From Catellatospora coxensis (lineage in GTDB: Bacteria > Actinomycetota > Actinomycetes > Mycobacteriales > Micromonosporaceae), in the NCBI RefSeq assembly GCF_016862635.1, contig NZ_BONI01000077.1:1-44870 (forward strand): a stretch of DNA of 44,870 nt, written 5' to 3'. The notes below the pieces were generated by a model. The model was not told the DNA's origin and did no database searches. It worked only from the letters and a program-made list of their open reading frames with translations. The position numbers and the translations under genes are program-made. Positions 21,654-30,665 of this stretch are shown piece by piece; the stretch's first letter is position 1, and every line of letters starts with the position of its first letter.

Positions 21654-21729
21654 ATCTCCGACAGGAGGGAGACTCGCAGGCCGCGCTGGAACTTTTCTGT
21701 AATAGACGAGCGTCAGGCCCGTGGCCGCC

Positions 21730-24700
21730 TCAGTGGTCGCCGTCGAGCTCGCGGATCTCGCGGGCCCCGTGGTCGTGGAAGGCGCTGCGGGCCCGGGCGC
21801 GGGCCGTCTGGGCGGCGCCGGTGTCGCCGCGGGCCGCCAGCAGCCGGGACCGGTCCAGTTCCAGGCGGGCCTGCCAGACCGGCACGTCCATGGACTGCCA
21901 GATGTCGTGGGCGGCGTCGAAGCAGGCCTCGGCCAGGTCGAGCCGGTGCTCGGCGAGGTGGAGCTGGCCCAGCACGCGCAGCGTCGCGCCCTGGCCCCAG
22001 CGGTCGCCCATGGTGTGGCTGACCGACAGCGCCCACTCCAGCCGGGGCAGCGCCTCGCCGTGGTGGCCCTGGCGCATCCGTGCCTTGGCCAGCGCGCGCA
22101 CCGCGTACGCCTCCATCAGCTCGTCGCCGAGGTCATGGAAGATCGCGGCGGATTCGGCGCAGCGCCGCTCGGCCTGCGCCCACTCGTCCCGGGCCCGGTG
22201 GTAGAGCCCGAGCGTGCGCAGGGTGTGCCCCTCGCCGAGCCGGCTGCCGGCGCGCCGGTAGGCGGCCAGCGACTCGGTCAGGTCGGCCAGCGCCCGGTCG
22301 TAGTCGCCCAGCTCCAGCCGCACCGAGCCGGCGATGCGCCGGGAGTAGCCGATGCCGATGTCGTCGCGGGCGTCGTGCAGCAGGGTCGCGGCCTGGTCGA
22401 GGAAGTGCACGCCCTCGGCGAAGCGGCCCGGTTCGCGGCAGGCGATGCCCAGCCCGGCCAGCGCGGCGGCCTGCCCGGGGAGGTCGTTCAGCTCGCGGAA
22501 CAGGCTCAGCGCGGCCCGGAACTGCCGCCGCGCCTCGGTGTAGTGGTCCTGGTCGTAGCGCAGCTGGCCCAGTTCGGTGAGGATCACCGCCTCGTCGTGC
22601 GGCTTGCCCGCGCGCCGGGCCGCGGTCAGCGCCGCCTCGATCACCCGGGTCCGGGCCGCGAACCGGTTCGCGCCCATGAAGGCCGACGCGTTGCGGGCCG
22701 AGGCGAACTCGCAGACCAGGTCGTACAGGCCGAGCGCGAGCGCGCGTTCCACCCCGGACGCCAGCGCGGACTGCTCGGCCTCGAACCAGTCCCAGGGGTC
22801 GGCGATGACCAGCGCGGTCAGCTCCTCCGACACGTCGTGCGGGCTGAACGGCCGCCGCCACCGGATCTCGGCCGGGGGCGAGTCGGCGGCGGTGCGGTGG
22901 ATCAGCCCGAGCCAGCCGCGCAGCGCCCGGGCCACCGCGTCGGCCAGGTCCTGGGCGGGCTCCTCCAGGGCGGCGCACTCGCGGGCGTACAGCCGGATCA
23001 GGTCGTGCAGCCGGTAGCGCAGCCCGCCCATGCGGTCCACCCCGACGAACTCCACCAGCTGCGCGTCGACCAGCTGCTCCACCAGCTCCTCGGCCTCGGC
23101 CGGTGAGCTTTCGACCAGCCAGGACACCACCCAGGGCGAGAAGTCGGGCACGCCGAACCAGCCCATCCGGCGCAGTGTGGTGCGGCAGTCGGGGTCCAGC
23201 GCCCGGTAGCTCAGCTCGATGCTGCTGCGCACGCCGACGTCACCGGCGGACAGGTGGTTGAGCCGGCGGCTCTCGTCGGCGAGCCGGTCGGCCAGCGGTT
23301 TGAGCGGCAGCGCGCGCCGCCCGGCCAGCCGCGCGCTGACGATGCGCAGCGCCAGCGGCAGGTTGCCGCAGTACTCGACGATCCGGCGGGCGGCGTCGAG
23401 GTCCTCGTCGACCCGCTCGTCCCCGGCGAGCCGGCGCAGCAGCAGCAGCGCCTCGTCCGGCTCCAGGACGCGCAGGTCGGTCAGCGTGGTGCCGGACAGC
23501 CCGGCCAGGCGGTCCCGGCTGGTGATGACGACCGCGTTGCCCGCGTGGCCGGGCAGCAGCGGCCGCACCTGCTGCTCCGACGCGGCGTCGTCGAGCACCA
23601 CCAGGATGCGCCGCTGTGCCAGCAGCGAGCGGTACAGGTCGGCCCGCTCGCCGAGGCCCTCGGGCAGCTGGGCCTGCTCGACGCCGAGCGCGCGCAGGAA
23701 CCGGGCCAGCACCTCGCCCGGCTCGGCCGGGGCGTCGCTCATGCCGCGCAGCTCCGCGTACAGCTGGCCGTCCGGGAAGTGCTCGGCCAGCCGGTGCGCG
23801 ACCGCGGTGGCCAGGGTGGACTTGCCGGTGCCGCCCGGTCCGGCGATGACCTGCACGGCCGGGGAGCCGCCCGCGGGCAGCAGGGCCTGTGCCAGCGCTT
23901 CGAGTTCGGCGGCGCGGCCGGTGAAGTCGGCCGGCACCGGTGGCAGCTGCGCGGGCACCGGGTGCACGGTGCCCGGTCCGGCCAGTTCGGGCGACTGTGC
24001 GGCGACCGCCAGCTGCTCGGTGCCACCCCGCAGGATGGCGTGGTGCAGGGCGGTGAGTTCCGGCCCGGGTTCCACGCCCAGCTCGGCGATGAGCACGTCG
24101 CGGCCCTCGCGATAGCAGGCCAGCGCCTCGGCCTGGCGGCCCAGCCGGTACAGCACGGTCATCAGCTGGCCGCGCAGCCGCTCGTTGGTCGGCCGGTGCC
24201 CGATCAGCACGGTCAGCTCGGCGACCAGGTCGCCCCACAGCCCGGCGGCGATCTCCGCGGCGATGCGCTCCTCGACGGCCGCGGTGCGCAGCTCGTCCAG
24301 CCGGGACGCCTGCACGGTCAGCTCGGCGGCGTCCAGGCCGGACAGCGCCGGTCCCTGCCAGAGCGCGTCGGCGCGGCGCAGCAGCTCGGCGGCGCCCGCG
24401 TGGTCGCCGGCGGCCGCCGCGGCCCGGCCCTGCGCCAGCAGCCCGGTGAAGACCTCGACGTCGAGCATGTCCGGCTCGATCCGGATCACGTAGCCGGGGG
24501 CGGCGGTGGTGATGAGGTCGCCGGCGCCGTGCTTGGCGAACGTGCGGCGCAGCGTGGAGACGTAGGTCTGGATCAGCGCGCGGGCGGTGTCGGGCGGGTC
24601 GTCGGCCCACAGGATGTCGACCAGCCGGCTGGCGGACACCACCCGGCCGTGCTCCAGGAGCAGCGTGGCGAGCAGGGCTTTCGGTTTCGCGCCGCCGAGC

Positions 24701-24756
24701 GGCACCGCCTCGTCGCCGGCGACCGCCGAGACGGGTCCGAGCAGCCGGAACTCCAC
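21730..24756 (-). CDS. AfsR/SARP-type regulator with BTAD, NB-ARC ATPase and TPR domains
   Basis: 1008 residues from GTG 24756; GGAGGAG lies 6 nt upstream, and the conserved N-terminus VEFRLLGPVSAVAGDEAVPL begins exactly there. Domains: OmpR-type winged helix (1-95; KPKALLATLLLEHGRVVSAS), BTAD (98-245; ADALWQGPALSGLDA, ELGVEPGPELTALHHAIL), NB-ARC-like ATPase (about 290-600) with Walker A VIAGPGGTGKSTLATA near residue 305, Walker B RRILVVLDDAAS and GNLPLALRI (GLPL-like), then C-terminal TPR repeats (650-1000; LGIACREPGRFAEGVHFLDQ and others). Such proteins activate secondary-metabolite or secretion genes after nucleotide-dependent oligomerisation. It is divergent from the subtilase gene, with a nested palindrome between them, so the protease is a likely target (inference). 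Confidence 0.92.
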   Translation of the reverse strand: MEFRLLGPVSAVAGDEAVPLGGAKPKALLATLLLEHGRVVSASRLVDILWADDPPDTARALIQTYVSTLRRTFAKHGAGDLITTAAPGYVIRIEPDMLDVEVFTGLLAQGRAAAAAGDHAGAAELLRRADALWQGPALSGLDAAELTVQASRLDELRTAAVEERIAAEIAAGLWGDLVAELTVLIGHRPTNERLRGQLMTVLYRLGRQAEALACYREGRDVLIAELGVEPGPELTALHHAILRGGTEQLAVAAQSPELAGPGTVHPVPAQLPPVPADFTGRAAELEALAQALLPAGGSPAVQVIAGPGGTGKSTLATAVAHRLAEHFPDGQLYAELRGMSDAPAEPGEVLARFLRALGVEQAQLPEGLGERADLYRSLLAQRRILVVLDDAASEQQVRPLLPGHAGNAVVITSRDRLAGLSGTTLTDLRVLEPDEALLLLRRLAGDERVDEDLDAARRIVEYCGNLPLALRIVSARLAGRRALPLKPLADRLADESRRLNHLSAGDVGVRSSIELSYRALDPDCRTTLRRMGWFGVPDFSPWVVSWLVESSPAEAEELVEQLVDAQLVEFVGVDRMGGLRYRLHDLIRLYARECAALEEPAQDLADAVARALRGWLGLIHRTAADSPPAEIRWRRPFSPHDVSEELTALVIADPWDWFEAEQSALASGVERALALGLYDLVCEFASARNASAFMGANRFAARTRVIEAALTAARRAGKPHDEAVILTELGQLRYDQDHYTEARRQFRAALSLFRELNDLPGQAAALAGLGIACREPGRFAEGVHFLDQAATLLHDARDDIGIGYSRRIAGSVRLELGDYDRALADLTESLAAYRRAGSRLGEGHTLRTLGLYHRARDEWAQAERRCAESAAIFHDLGDELMEAYAVRALAKARMRQGHHGEALPRLEWALSVSHTMGDRWGQGATLRVLGQLHLAEHRLDLAEACFDAAHDIWQSMDVPVWQARLELDRSRLLAARGDTGAAQTARARARSAFHDHGAREIRELDGDH

Positions 24757-24924
24757 CTCGCACTCCTCCGCCGCGCAACTAGATCGATCCAGCGTACGGC
24801 CGGACGGTGGCAGAGGACCACAGCCCGGCACGACATCGCAGGTCAGAGGCTAGCGCACCGCCGATACGGCCAATTTGTCCCGGTCCTCCCAGCGGGGCGC
24901 CGGGGGCAGTGTCCCCACCTGCGG

Positions 24925-24960
24925 GTTGGCGGAGTCTCGCCATGGCGTAACCCCGCCAAC
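24925..24960. promoter_or_regulatory. Nested 36-bp inverted repeat between the BTAD regulator and the subtilase
   Basis: Outer arms GTTGGCGG (24925-24932) and CCGCCAAC (24953-24960) flank the inner palindrome CGCCATGGCG (24938-24947), with 5-bp spacers on each side, so all parts share one centre. It lies 44-79 nt upstream of the subtilase ATG, a position suited to an operator. The cognate protein is unknown. Confidence 0.55.
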
Positions 24961-25003
24961 GCCATCTATTCACTCCGAAACAGCGGGCCGGTAGACCGTT
25001 GTC

Positions 25004-28000
25004 ATGTTCTCCCCCTCACAGCCTTCCCGCTTCCGGCGCAGGCGCTGGCAGCTGATATCGGCGGCCACCGCGGCACCGCTGCTGGCGGCGGGTCTCGCCG
25101 TCCTGCAGGCGCCCGCGGTCGCCGCGCCGAGCAAGCCCACCACCCCCGCCAAGCCGTCGGCGACCCACAAGGTCACGCTGGTCACCGGCGACGTCGTCAC
25201 GGTCACCACGATGGCCGACGGCAAGCAGATCGCCGATGTGGACCGGCCGGACAACGCGGTCGGCGGCGTGCGCATGCAGCAGATCAAGGGCGACCTGTAC
25301 GTCATCCCCGACGAGGCGGTGGCGCTGCTCGGCGCGAACAAGCTCGACCGGCGGCTGTTCAACGTCACCGACCTGATCGAGATGGGCTACGACGACGCGA
25401 AGTCGTCGGGCGTGCCGCTGATCGCCACGTACACCGCGGCGCAGGCCCGTACGGCCACCGAGCCGAAGGCCCCGCACGGCAGCAAGCTGACCCGCAAGCT
25501 CAAGGGCATCCGGGGCGCGGCGCTCACCGCCGACAAGAAGCAGGCCCGCACGTTCTGGAAGACCGTCGCACCACAGGGCAGTGTGACGGCGGGCCAGGGC
25601 AGCGCGGTGCTCGGTGAGGGTGTGGCCAAGCTGTGGCTCGACGGCCGCGTCGAGGTCAACCTGAAGGAGAGCGTGCCGCTGATCGGCGCGCCCGAGGCCT
25701 GGGCCGCCGGGTACACCGGCAAGGGCGTCAAGGTGGCGGTGCTGGACACCGGCATCGACGTCAACCACCCCGACCTCAAGGACCAGATCGACGGCACTGC
25801 CAGCTTCGTGCCCGGTGAGGCGGTCACCGACGTCAACGGGCACGGCACGCACGTGGCCGGCACCATCGTCGGCACCGGCGCGGCCTCCGGCGGCGAGCTG
25901 AAGGGCGTCGCCCCCGACGCCGACCTGATCGTCGGCAAGGTGCTCGGCGGCGAGGAGGGCTACGGCCTCGACTCGTGGATCATCGCCGGGATGGAGTGGG
26001 CAGCCCAGCAGGGCGCCGATGTCGTCAACATGAGCCTCGGCGACACCTACCCGACCGACGGCAGCGACCCGATGTCGCTCACGGTCGACGCGCTGTCCGC
26101 GCAGTACGGCACGCTGTTCGTCATCGCCGCCGGCAACGCGGGCCCGGAGAGCATCTCCACCCCCGGCGCGGCCGCCTCGGCGCTGACCGTCGCCGCGACC
26201 GACAAGCAGGACAACCTCGCCTACTTCTCCAGCACCGGCCCGCTGGCCTACTCCGGCGGCATGAAGCCGGACATCGCCGCGCCCGGTGTGGACATCACCG
26301 CGGCCCGCTCGCAGGAGATGACCGACGGCGGCGAGGGCCTCTACCGCACCATCAGCGGCACCTCGATGGCCACCCCGCACGTGGTCGGCGCGGCCGCGAT
26401 CCTGGCCCAGCAGCACCCGGACTGGACCGGCGCGGCGCTCAAGGAACACCTGATGAGCAGCGCGAAGGGCCTGGCCGAGTGGTACTCGCCGTACGAGGTC
26501 GGCACCGGCCGGCTCGACGTGGCCGCCGCCGTGAAGACCTCGGTCCGGGGCACCGGCTCGCTGTTCTACGGCAACTACACCTGGCCGCACGACGCGAGCG
26601 ACGTCGCGGTCACCAAGGACCTGGTCCTCACCAACACCGGCGCCACCGACGTCACGCTCAACCTGGCGCTGACCAACGCGGGCGGCCCGTTCACCCTGGG
26701 CGCGACCTCGGTGACGATCCCGGCGGGCGCGAAGGCGACCGTCCCGGTCACCGGTGACCCGCAGGCCGCCGCCGCAGGCCAGCGCCACGTCGGCTACGTG
26801 ATCGGCACCGACGCGAGCACCGGCCAGCCGGTGACCCGCACCTCGGTCGCGCTGATCAAGGAGGACGAGCGCTACGACCTCACCGTCAAGCTGATCGGCC
26901 GCGACGGCAAGCCGGCCTCCGGCTACGTCGGCATCAACATGGCCGGCGACCAGTGGCCGTACTCGGTCTACGTCGAGGGCTCGGCCACCCTGCGCCTGCC
27001 CAAGGGCACCTACACCCTCGCGGCCTACCTGGACGTCGCGGGTGAGAAGGCGGACCGCACCGGTCTGGCCACGCTCGTCGACCCGGAGACGGTGCTCGGC
27101 GACGGCCCCGCCGAGGTGGTGCTGGACGCGAGCAAGGCCCGCCTGCTGCAGACCGACGCGCCGCAGCGCACCGAGGACCGGCAGCGCAAGGTGGACTTCA
27201 ACGTCCACTTCACGGGTATGGACTCGTGGTTCGACGTGCGCAGCGCGTACCAGGTCCCGCCGATGTACGACGACCTCTACGTGTCGCCGACCGAGCCGAT
27301 GACCAAGGGCGAGTTCGTCTTCACCTCGCGCTGGCGCAAGGGCGAGCCGATGTTCCGCCTGACGGCGTTGGGCGGGCTGTTCGACATCCCGGCCACCACG
27401 CAGGCCGGATCGGTGCTCGACACGGCCACGGACCGGCTGAAGGCCGTGTACGCGGGCAAGGGCTCCGCGGCCGACTTCAAGAAGGTCGACGCCAAGGGCA
27501 GGATCGCCGTGGTGGAGCGCAGCGACGAGGTCACCGCCGACGAGCGCGTCGCCAACGCGATCGCCGACGGGGCCAAGGCCGTCGTCATCGTCAGCGACCG
27601 CCCCGGCACCTCGATGGAGTACGCCGGCGAGTCCACCGTTCCGGTCGCCTCCGTGCACCGGGACGCGGGCCGGCTGCTGATCAAGATGGCGAAGCTGGGC
27701 TGGGTCACCTTCACCGCCAAGCGCGTCGAGTACACCCCGTTCGTCTACGACCTGGCCCGCGACTACCCCGGCCAGGTGCCGGACAAGCCGCTGGTCTACC
27801 AGCCGAGCCAGCGGGACCTCGCCAAGATCGACGCTCGCTGGTACAACGCCGCGACGCCGGGCGACGCCTCCGGCTACCGGTACGACCTGACGCTCAGCCC
27901 GTCGCTCGGCTTCCACGAGCGCGAGTGGCACCCGGGCACCCGCACCGAGTGGGTCACCCCCGGCCAGGTCTGGGTCGAGTCGCACGCGCAGCAGATCGCC

Positions 28001-28762
28001 ACGGACACGCCGTGGGAGATGGTGTCCGGCGTCAACACCTTCGCCAAGGGCAGCACCACCCGCACCGACTGGTTCGCCCCGGCGGCCCGGCCCGGCTTCA
28101 GCGACTCGTTCGGCGTGTACAACTCCCGCGCGCAGAACTACATGACCTGGAACGTGCAGCCGTGGAGCTCGGCCAGCGACACCATGCGGCTGGGCGGCTA
28201 CCTGCCGTGGGGCGCGACGCCGACCCACCTGCAGATGTTCCAGGGCGACACGCTGATCCACGACAACGCGTTCAGCGCGGACATGCAGTGGAAGGAGGTG
28301 CCGGCGGAGAACCTGCCGTACCGTGCCGTGCTCGACGCGGAGCGGTCCGCCGAGCAGTTCCGGCTGTCGACCCGTACGCACAGCGAGTGGACCTTCATGT
28401 CCGGCTTCGTCGACTCGGACTACTTCCAGCCGTTCTCGGTGCTGAACCTGGACTACCTGCTGGAGAGCGACCTGCACGGTGACGTGAAGGCCGGCGCCTG
28501 GCAGCAGATCCGCCTGCACCCGGTGTCGATGGACCTGGGCACCGTGCCCGGCAAGATCAAGACGGTGACCCTGGACGTCTCCTACGACGACGGCAAGACC
28601 TGGCAGAAGGTCAACGTCGTCAAGGGCGCCGACGGCTACTGGACGGGCTCGTTCAAGGCCACCGGCAAGTCCGGCGGCTTCCTGTCGATCCGCGGCAGCG
28701 CGGCGACCGACGCCGGTTTCAGCGTCAAGCACGAGATCATCCGGGCTTACGGCCTGCGATGA
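25004..28762 (+). CDS. Large secreted subtilisin-like serine protease (S8)
   Basis: 1252 residues. The signal peptide is MFSPSQPSRFRRRRW, then a hydrophobic stretch ending AVAAPS (about 42 residues). A propeptide follows to about residue 215. The catalytic triad is complete: Asp248 (AVLDTGIDVNHPD), His280 (NGHGTHVAG) and Ser454 (ISGTSMATPH); the oxyanion Asn is in AAGNAGPES. After the catalytic domain (ends near 510) lie a beta-sandwich region (DLVLTNTGATDVTLNL), a protease-associated-type segment around GRIAVVERSDEVTADERVAN, and a long beta-rich C-terminus ending in a domain with VSYDDGKTWQKVNVVKG. These large actinobacterial subtilases degrade extracellular proteins. No clear ribosome site precedes ATG 25004. 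Divergent from the BTAD regulator; a strong terminator follows. Confidence 0.95.
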   Translation: MFSPSQPSRFRRRRWQLISAATAAPLLAAGLAVLQAPAVAAPSKPTTPAKPSATHKVTLVTGDVVTVTTMADGKQIADVDRPDNAVGGVRMQQIKGDLYVIPDEAVALLGANKLDRRLFNVTDLIEMGYDDAKSSGVPLIATYTAAQARTATEPKAPHGSKLTRKLKGIRGAALTADKKQARTFWKTVAPQGSVTAGQGSAVLGEGVAKLWLDGRVEVNLKESVPLIGAPEAWAAGYTGKGVKVAVLDTGIDVNHPDLKDQIDGTASFVPGEAVTDVNGHGTHVAGTIVGTGAASGGELKGVAPDADLIVGKVLGGEEGYGLDSWIIAGMEWAAQQGADVVNMSLGDTYPTDGSDPMSLTVDALSAQYGTLFVIAAGNAGPESISTPGAAASALTVAATDKQDNLAYFSSTGPLAYSGGMKPDIAAPGVDITAARSQEMTDGGEGLYRTISGTSMATPHVVGAAAILAQQHPDWTGAALKEHLMSSAKGLAEWYSPYEVGTGRLDVAAAVKTSVRGTGSLFYGNYTWPHDASDVAVTKDLVLTNTGATDVTLNLALTNAGGPFTLGATSVTIPAGAKATVPVTGDPQAAAAGQRHVGYVIGTDASTGQPVTRTSVALIKEDERYDLTVKLIGRDGKPASGYVGINMAGDQWPYSVYVEGSATLRLPKGTYTLAAYLDVAGEKADRTGLATLVDPETVLGDGPAEVVLDASKARLLQTDAPQRTEDRQRKVDFNVHFTGMDSWFDVRSAYQVPPMYDDLYVSPTEPMTKGEFVFTSRWRKGEPMFRLTALGGLFDIPATTQAGSVLDTATDRLKAVYAGKGSAADFKKVDAKGRIAVVERSDEVTADERVANAIADGAKAVVIVSDRPGTSMEYAGESTVPVASVHRDAGRLLIKMAKLGWVTFTAKRVEYTPFVYDLARDYPGQVPDKPLVYQPSQRDLAKIDARWYNAATPGDASGYRYDLTLSPSLGFHEREWHPGTRTEWVTPGQVWVESHAQQIATDTPWEMVSGVNTFAKGSTTRTDWFAPAARPGFSDSFGVYNSRAQNYMTWNVQPWSSASDTMRLGGYLPWGATPTHLQMFQGDTLIHDNAFSADMQWKEVPAENLPYRAVLDAERSAEQFRLSTRTHSEWTFMSGFVDSDYFQPFSVLNLDYLLESDLHGDVKAGAWQQIRLHPVSMDLGTVPGKIKTVTLDVSYDDGKTWQKVNVVKGADGYWTGSFKATGKSGGFLSIRGSAATDAGFSVKHEIIRAYGLR

Positions 28763-28773
28763 GTCCCAGTGTC

Positions 28774-28807
28774 GGGCCCCGGGGAGGCGACTCCCCGGGG
28801 CCCTTCC
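28774..28807 (+). terminator. Subtilase terminator
   Basis: GGGCCCCGGGGAG (28774-28786) and CTCCCCGGGGCCC (28791-28803) form a perfect 13-bp stem with a GCGA tetraloop followed by TTCCC, 12 nt past the stop. Confidence 0.88.
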
Positions 28808-28899
28808 CGTCACCAGGGTCGCCAGCAGGGTCTATTCAAGATCTGCCGGTATGGCGCATACTCTCCCCGCCGCCGCTGACGGAAAGGGGCAGGTCGCCG

Positions 28900-29895
28900 A
28901 TGCTGGGTGTGCTCGGGCTCGACCCTGAGGAGGAGTTCGTCTACCGGGCCCTGCTCGGCCGGCCCAGCGCCACCGCGATGCTGCTGGCCGACCTGCTGGA
29001 GCGACCCGAGACCGTGGTCGAGCAGGCATTGTCCCGCCTGGTGGAGAACGGGCTGGCGCTGCGCTCCGGCGGGGAGGCGTTCGTCGCCGCGCCGCCCGCC
29101 ATGGCGCTCGGCGCGCTGATCACCGAGCGCCGCGACGGGCTGCGCATCGCCGAGCAGGCGCTGGTCACCCTCGCCGAGGAGCACCGGGCGGCGGTCGCCG
29201 GGCGCAGCATCAGCGAGCTGATCGAGGTGGTCTCCGGCGTCGACGCCATCCGGCACCGCTTCCAGCAGGTGCAGCAGGCGGCTCGTACGGAGATCCGCAA
29301 CTTCGTCACCGCGCCGTACATCGCCGTGCCGCCGGGCTCCAACGCGCAGGAGGACGCCGCCGCGGCGCGCGGGGTGCGCTTCCGGGTCGTGCTGGAGCGC
29401 TCGGTGCTGGCCCAGCCCGGCATCATCGACGAGGTCGTCGACTCGCTGGAGCGCGGCGTGGAGCTGCGGGTGGCCGACCAGCTGCCGATGAAGCTCATCC
29501 TCGCCGACGGCGACCTGGCCCTGGTGCCGGTCACCGCCCAGCACGCGGCGCAGCCGGGCGGCGAGCCGGGGGCGGTGCTGCTGCACCGCAGCGGTCTGCT
29601 CGCCGCGCTGGAGGCGCTGTTCGAGACGGTGTGGCAGCGCGCGTACCCGCTGGAACTGTCGAGTCTGGGGCCGAACGGGATACCGTACGTCGAACTGGAC
29701 ACCGACGGGCCCACCGACCTGGACCGCCGGATCCTGTCGCTGCTGCTGTCGGGCCTGACCGACCAGGCGGTCGCGACGCAGCTCGACCTGTCGCTGCGCA
29801 CCCTGCAGCGCCGGCTGCGCCACCTGATGGACCTGGCCGGCGTGGAGACCCGCATGCAGTTGGGTTGGCACGCCGCCCGACACGAATGGGCCTGA
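28900..29895 (+). CDS. TrmB-like / LuxR-type HTH regulator (second family member)
   Basis: 331 residues from ATG 28900; weak AAGGGGCAGG upstream. The frame extends to 28759, but that part covers the subtilase terminator and is not expected to be coding. The N-terminal winged helix is LGLDPEEEFVYRALLGRPSA, then LERPETVVEQALSRLVENGL. The centre has a PLD-like sensor region (RGVRFRVVLERSVLAQPGII, ADQLPMKLILADGDLALVPV). The C-terminal HTH is DRRILSLLLSGLTDQAVATQ, then LDLSLRTLQRRLRHLMDLAG. The architecture matches the regulator at 2105-3175. The HTH diverges in sequence, and the CGATTGCA palindrome is absent upstream. A lipoprotein gene follows after 1 nt. Confidence 0.88.
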   Translation: MLGVLGLDPEEEFVYRALLGRPSATAMLLADLLERPETVVEQALSRLVENGLALRSGGEAFVAAPPAMALGALITERRDGLRIAEQALVTLAEEHRAAVAGRSISELIEVVSGVDAIRHRFQQVQQAARTEIRNFVTAPYIAVPPGSNAQEDAAAARGVRFRVVLERSVLAQPGIIDEVVDSLERGVELRVADQLPMKLILADGDLALVPVTAQHAAQPGGEPGAVLLHRSGLLAALEALFETVWQRAYPLELSSLGPNGIPYVELDTDGPTDLDRRILSLLLSGLTDQAVATQLDLSLRTLQRRLRHLMDLAGVETRMQLGWHAARHEWA

Positions 29896-29896
29896 G

Positions 29897-30388
29897 TTGA
29901 AGCGACCGCTGCTGATCCTGTTCACCACCGCCCTGCTGGCGACGTCGGCGGCCGGCTGCGGCGACGACGACGGCGCGATGCCGCTGCGGCCGGGCGAGAC
30001 GCTGACCCAGGACGCGGACCGGCTGGTCCGTCAGCTCATGGAGATCGACTTCAAGGCCCGCACCGCGCCGGACGGCGGCGCGGTGGCGTGCAGCGTGCGC
30101 TCGTTCGGCGCGGCGCCCGAGGGGGCGAGCAATGTCGGGCAGCTCACCACCATCTGGGCGAAGACCGTGTGCGGCGCGCCCGGCCCGGACGGGATGCTCG
30201 GCATGTCGATGGTGCCCGTCAAGATCACATTGGGCGGGCAGCCGGAGCTGTTCATGCCGCAGGACGGCGCGCAGTACGCGGCTGACCTGGAGAAACTGTT
30301 CCCCGATCTCGGGGTCGACCTGACCGGGGAATGGTCGGAGTTCCCGGAGATGCGGGCCGAGCTGGAGGCGCGCGCGGCCGGGCGGTGA
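29897..30388 (+). CDS. Putative lipoprotein of unknown function
   Basis: 163 residues starting with TTG 29897, one base after the regulator stop, implying translational coupling. MKRPLLILFTTALLATSAAG followed by CGDDDG is a lipoprotein signal with Cys21 after SAAG. The mature part has two further cysteines (VACSVRS and KTVCGAPG), likely a disulfide, and a repeated hydrophobic/polar pattern without a recognised domain. Operon membership with a TrmB/LuxR regulator mirrors the regulator plus secreted protein pair at 1542-3175. Function unknown. Confidence 0.75.
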   Translation: MKRPLLILFTTALLATSAAGCGDDDGAMPLRPGETLTQDADRLVRQLMEIDFKARTAPDGGAVACSVRSFGAAPEGASNVGQLTTIWAKTVCGAPGPDGMLGMSMVPVKITLGGQPELFMPQDGAQYAADLEKLFPDLGVDLTGEWSEFPEMRAELEARAAGR

Positions 30389-30431
30389 GCGGGAGCACCC
30401 CGATCAGATGGTTGCCACCCGGGAATCCCCC

Positions 30432-30459
30432 TTGTCCGTATTGTGGCGGGGAGTATGGT
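30432..30459 (+). promoter_or_regulatory. Putative topA promoter
   Basis: TTGTCC (30432-30437), a 16-nt spacer and TATGGT (30454-30459) make a good housekeeping-type promoter about 200 nt upstream of topA. The 277-bp gap between 30388 and topA has no credible gene, so the mRNA leader would be roughly 200 nt. Confidence 0.5.
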
Positions 30460-30665
30460 GTCTGCGGTCACAGGAATGTGCCCGTACGTCGATGGGGTGC
30501 GCAACCCCTGGCGCACACTGAGCGTTACCTTGGACATCCGCGGACCGTGTCGCTCCCGCGACGCCCACCGTGCACCGACCGCTGCGTAACCTCAGACCGA
30601 GCCACCTCAGACCGGCCGCCACCACCCGGCGGCGCCAGCCACCCGGACCACTGCGGAGAGAGAAC

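Noticed and set aside
25016..28813. 1265-codon open frame antisense to the subtilase
   Set aside because: Long antisense frames arise automatically in GC-rich genes; the sequence is low-complexity Arg/Val/Gly/Ala/His with no domain, and the sense frame has a full catalytic triad.
28759..28899. N-terminal extension of the second TrmB/LuxR regulator
   Set aside because: The extension reads through the subtilase terminator hairpin and is Pro/Gly/Ser-rich; ATG 28900 begins the conserved domain.
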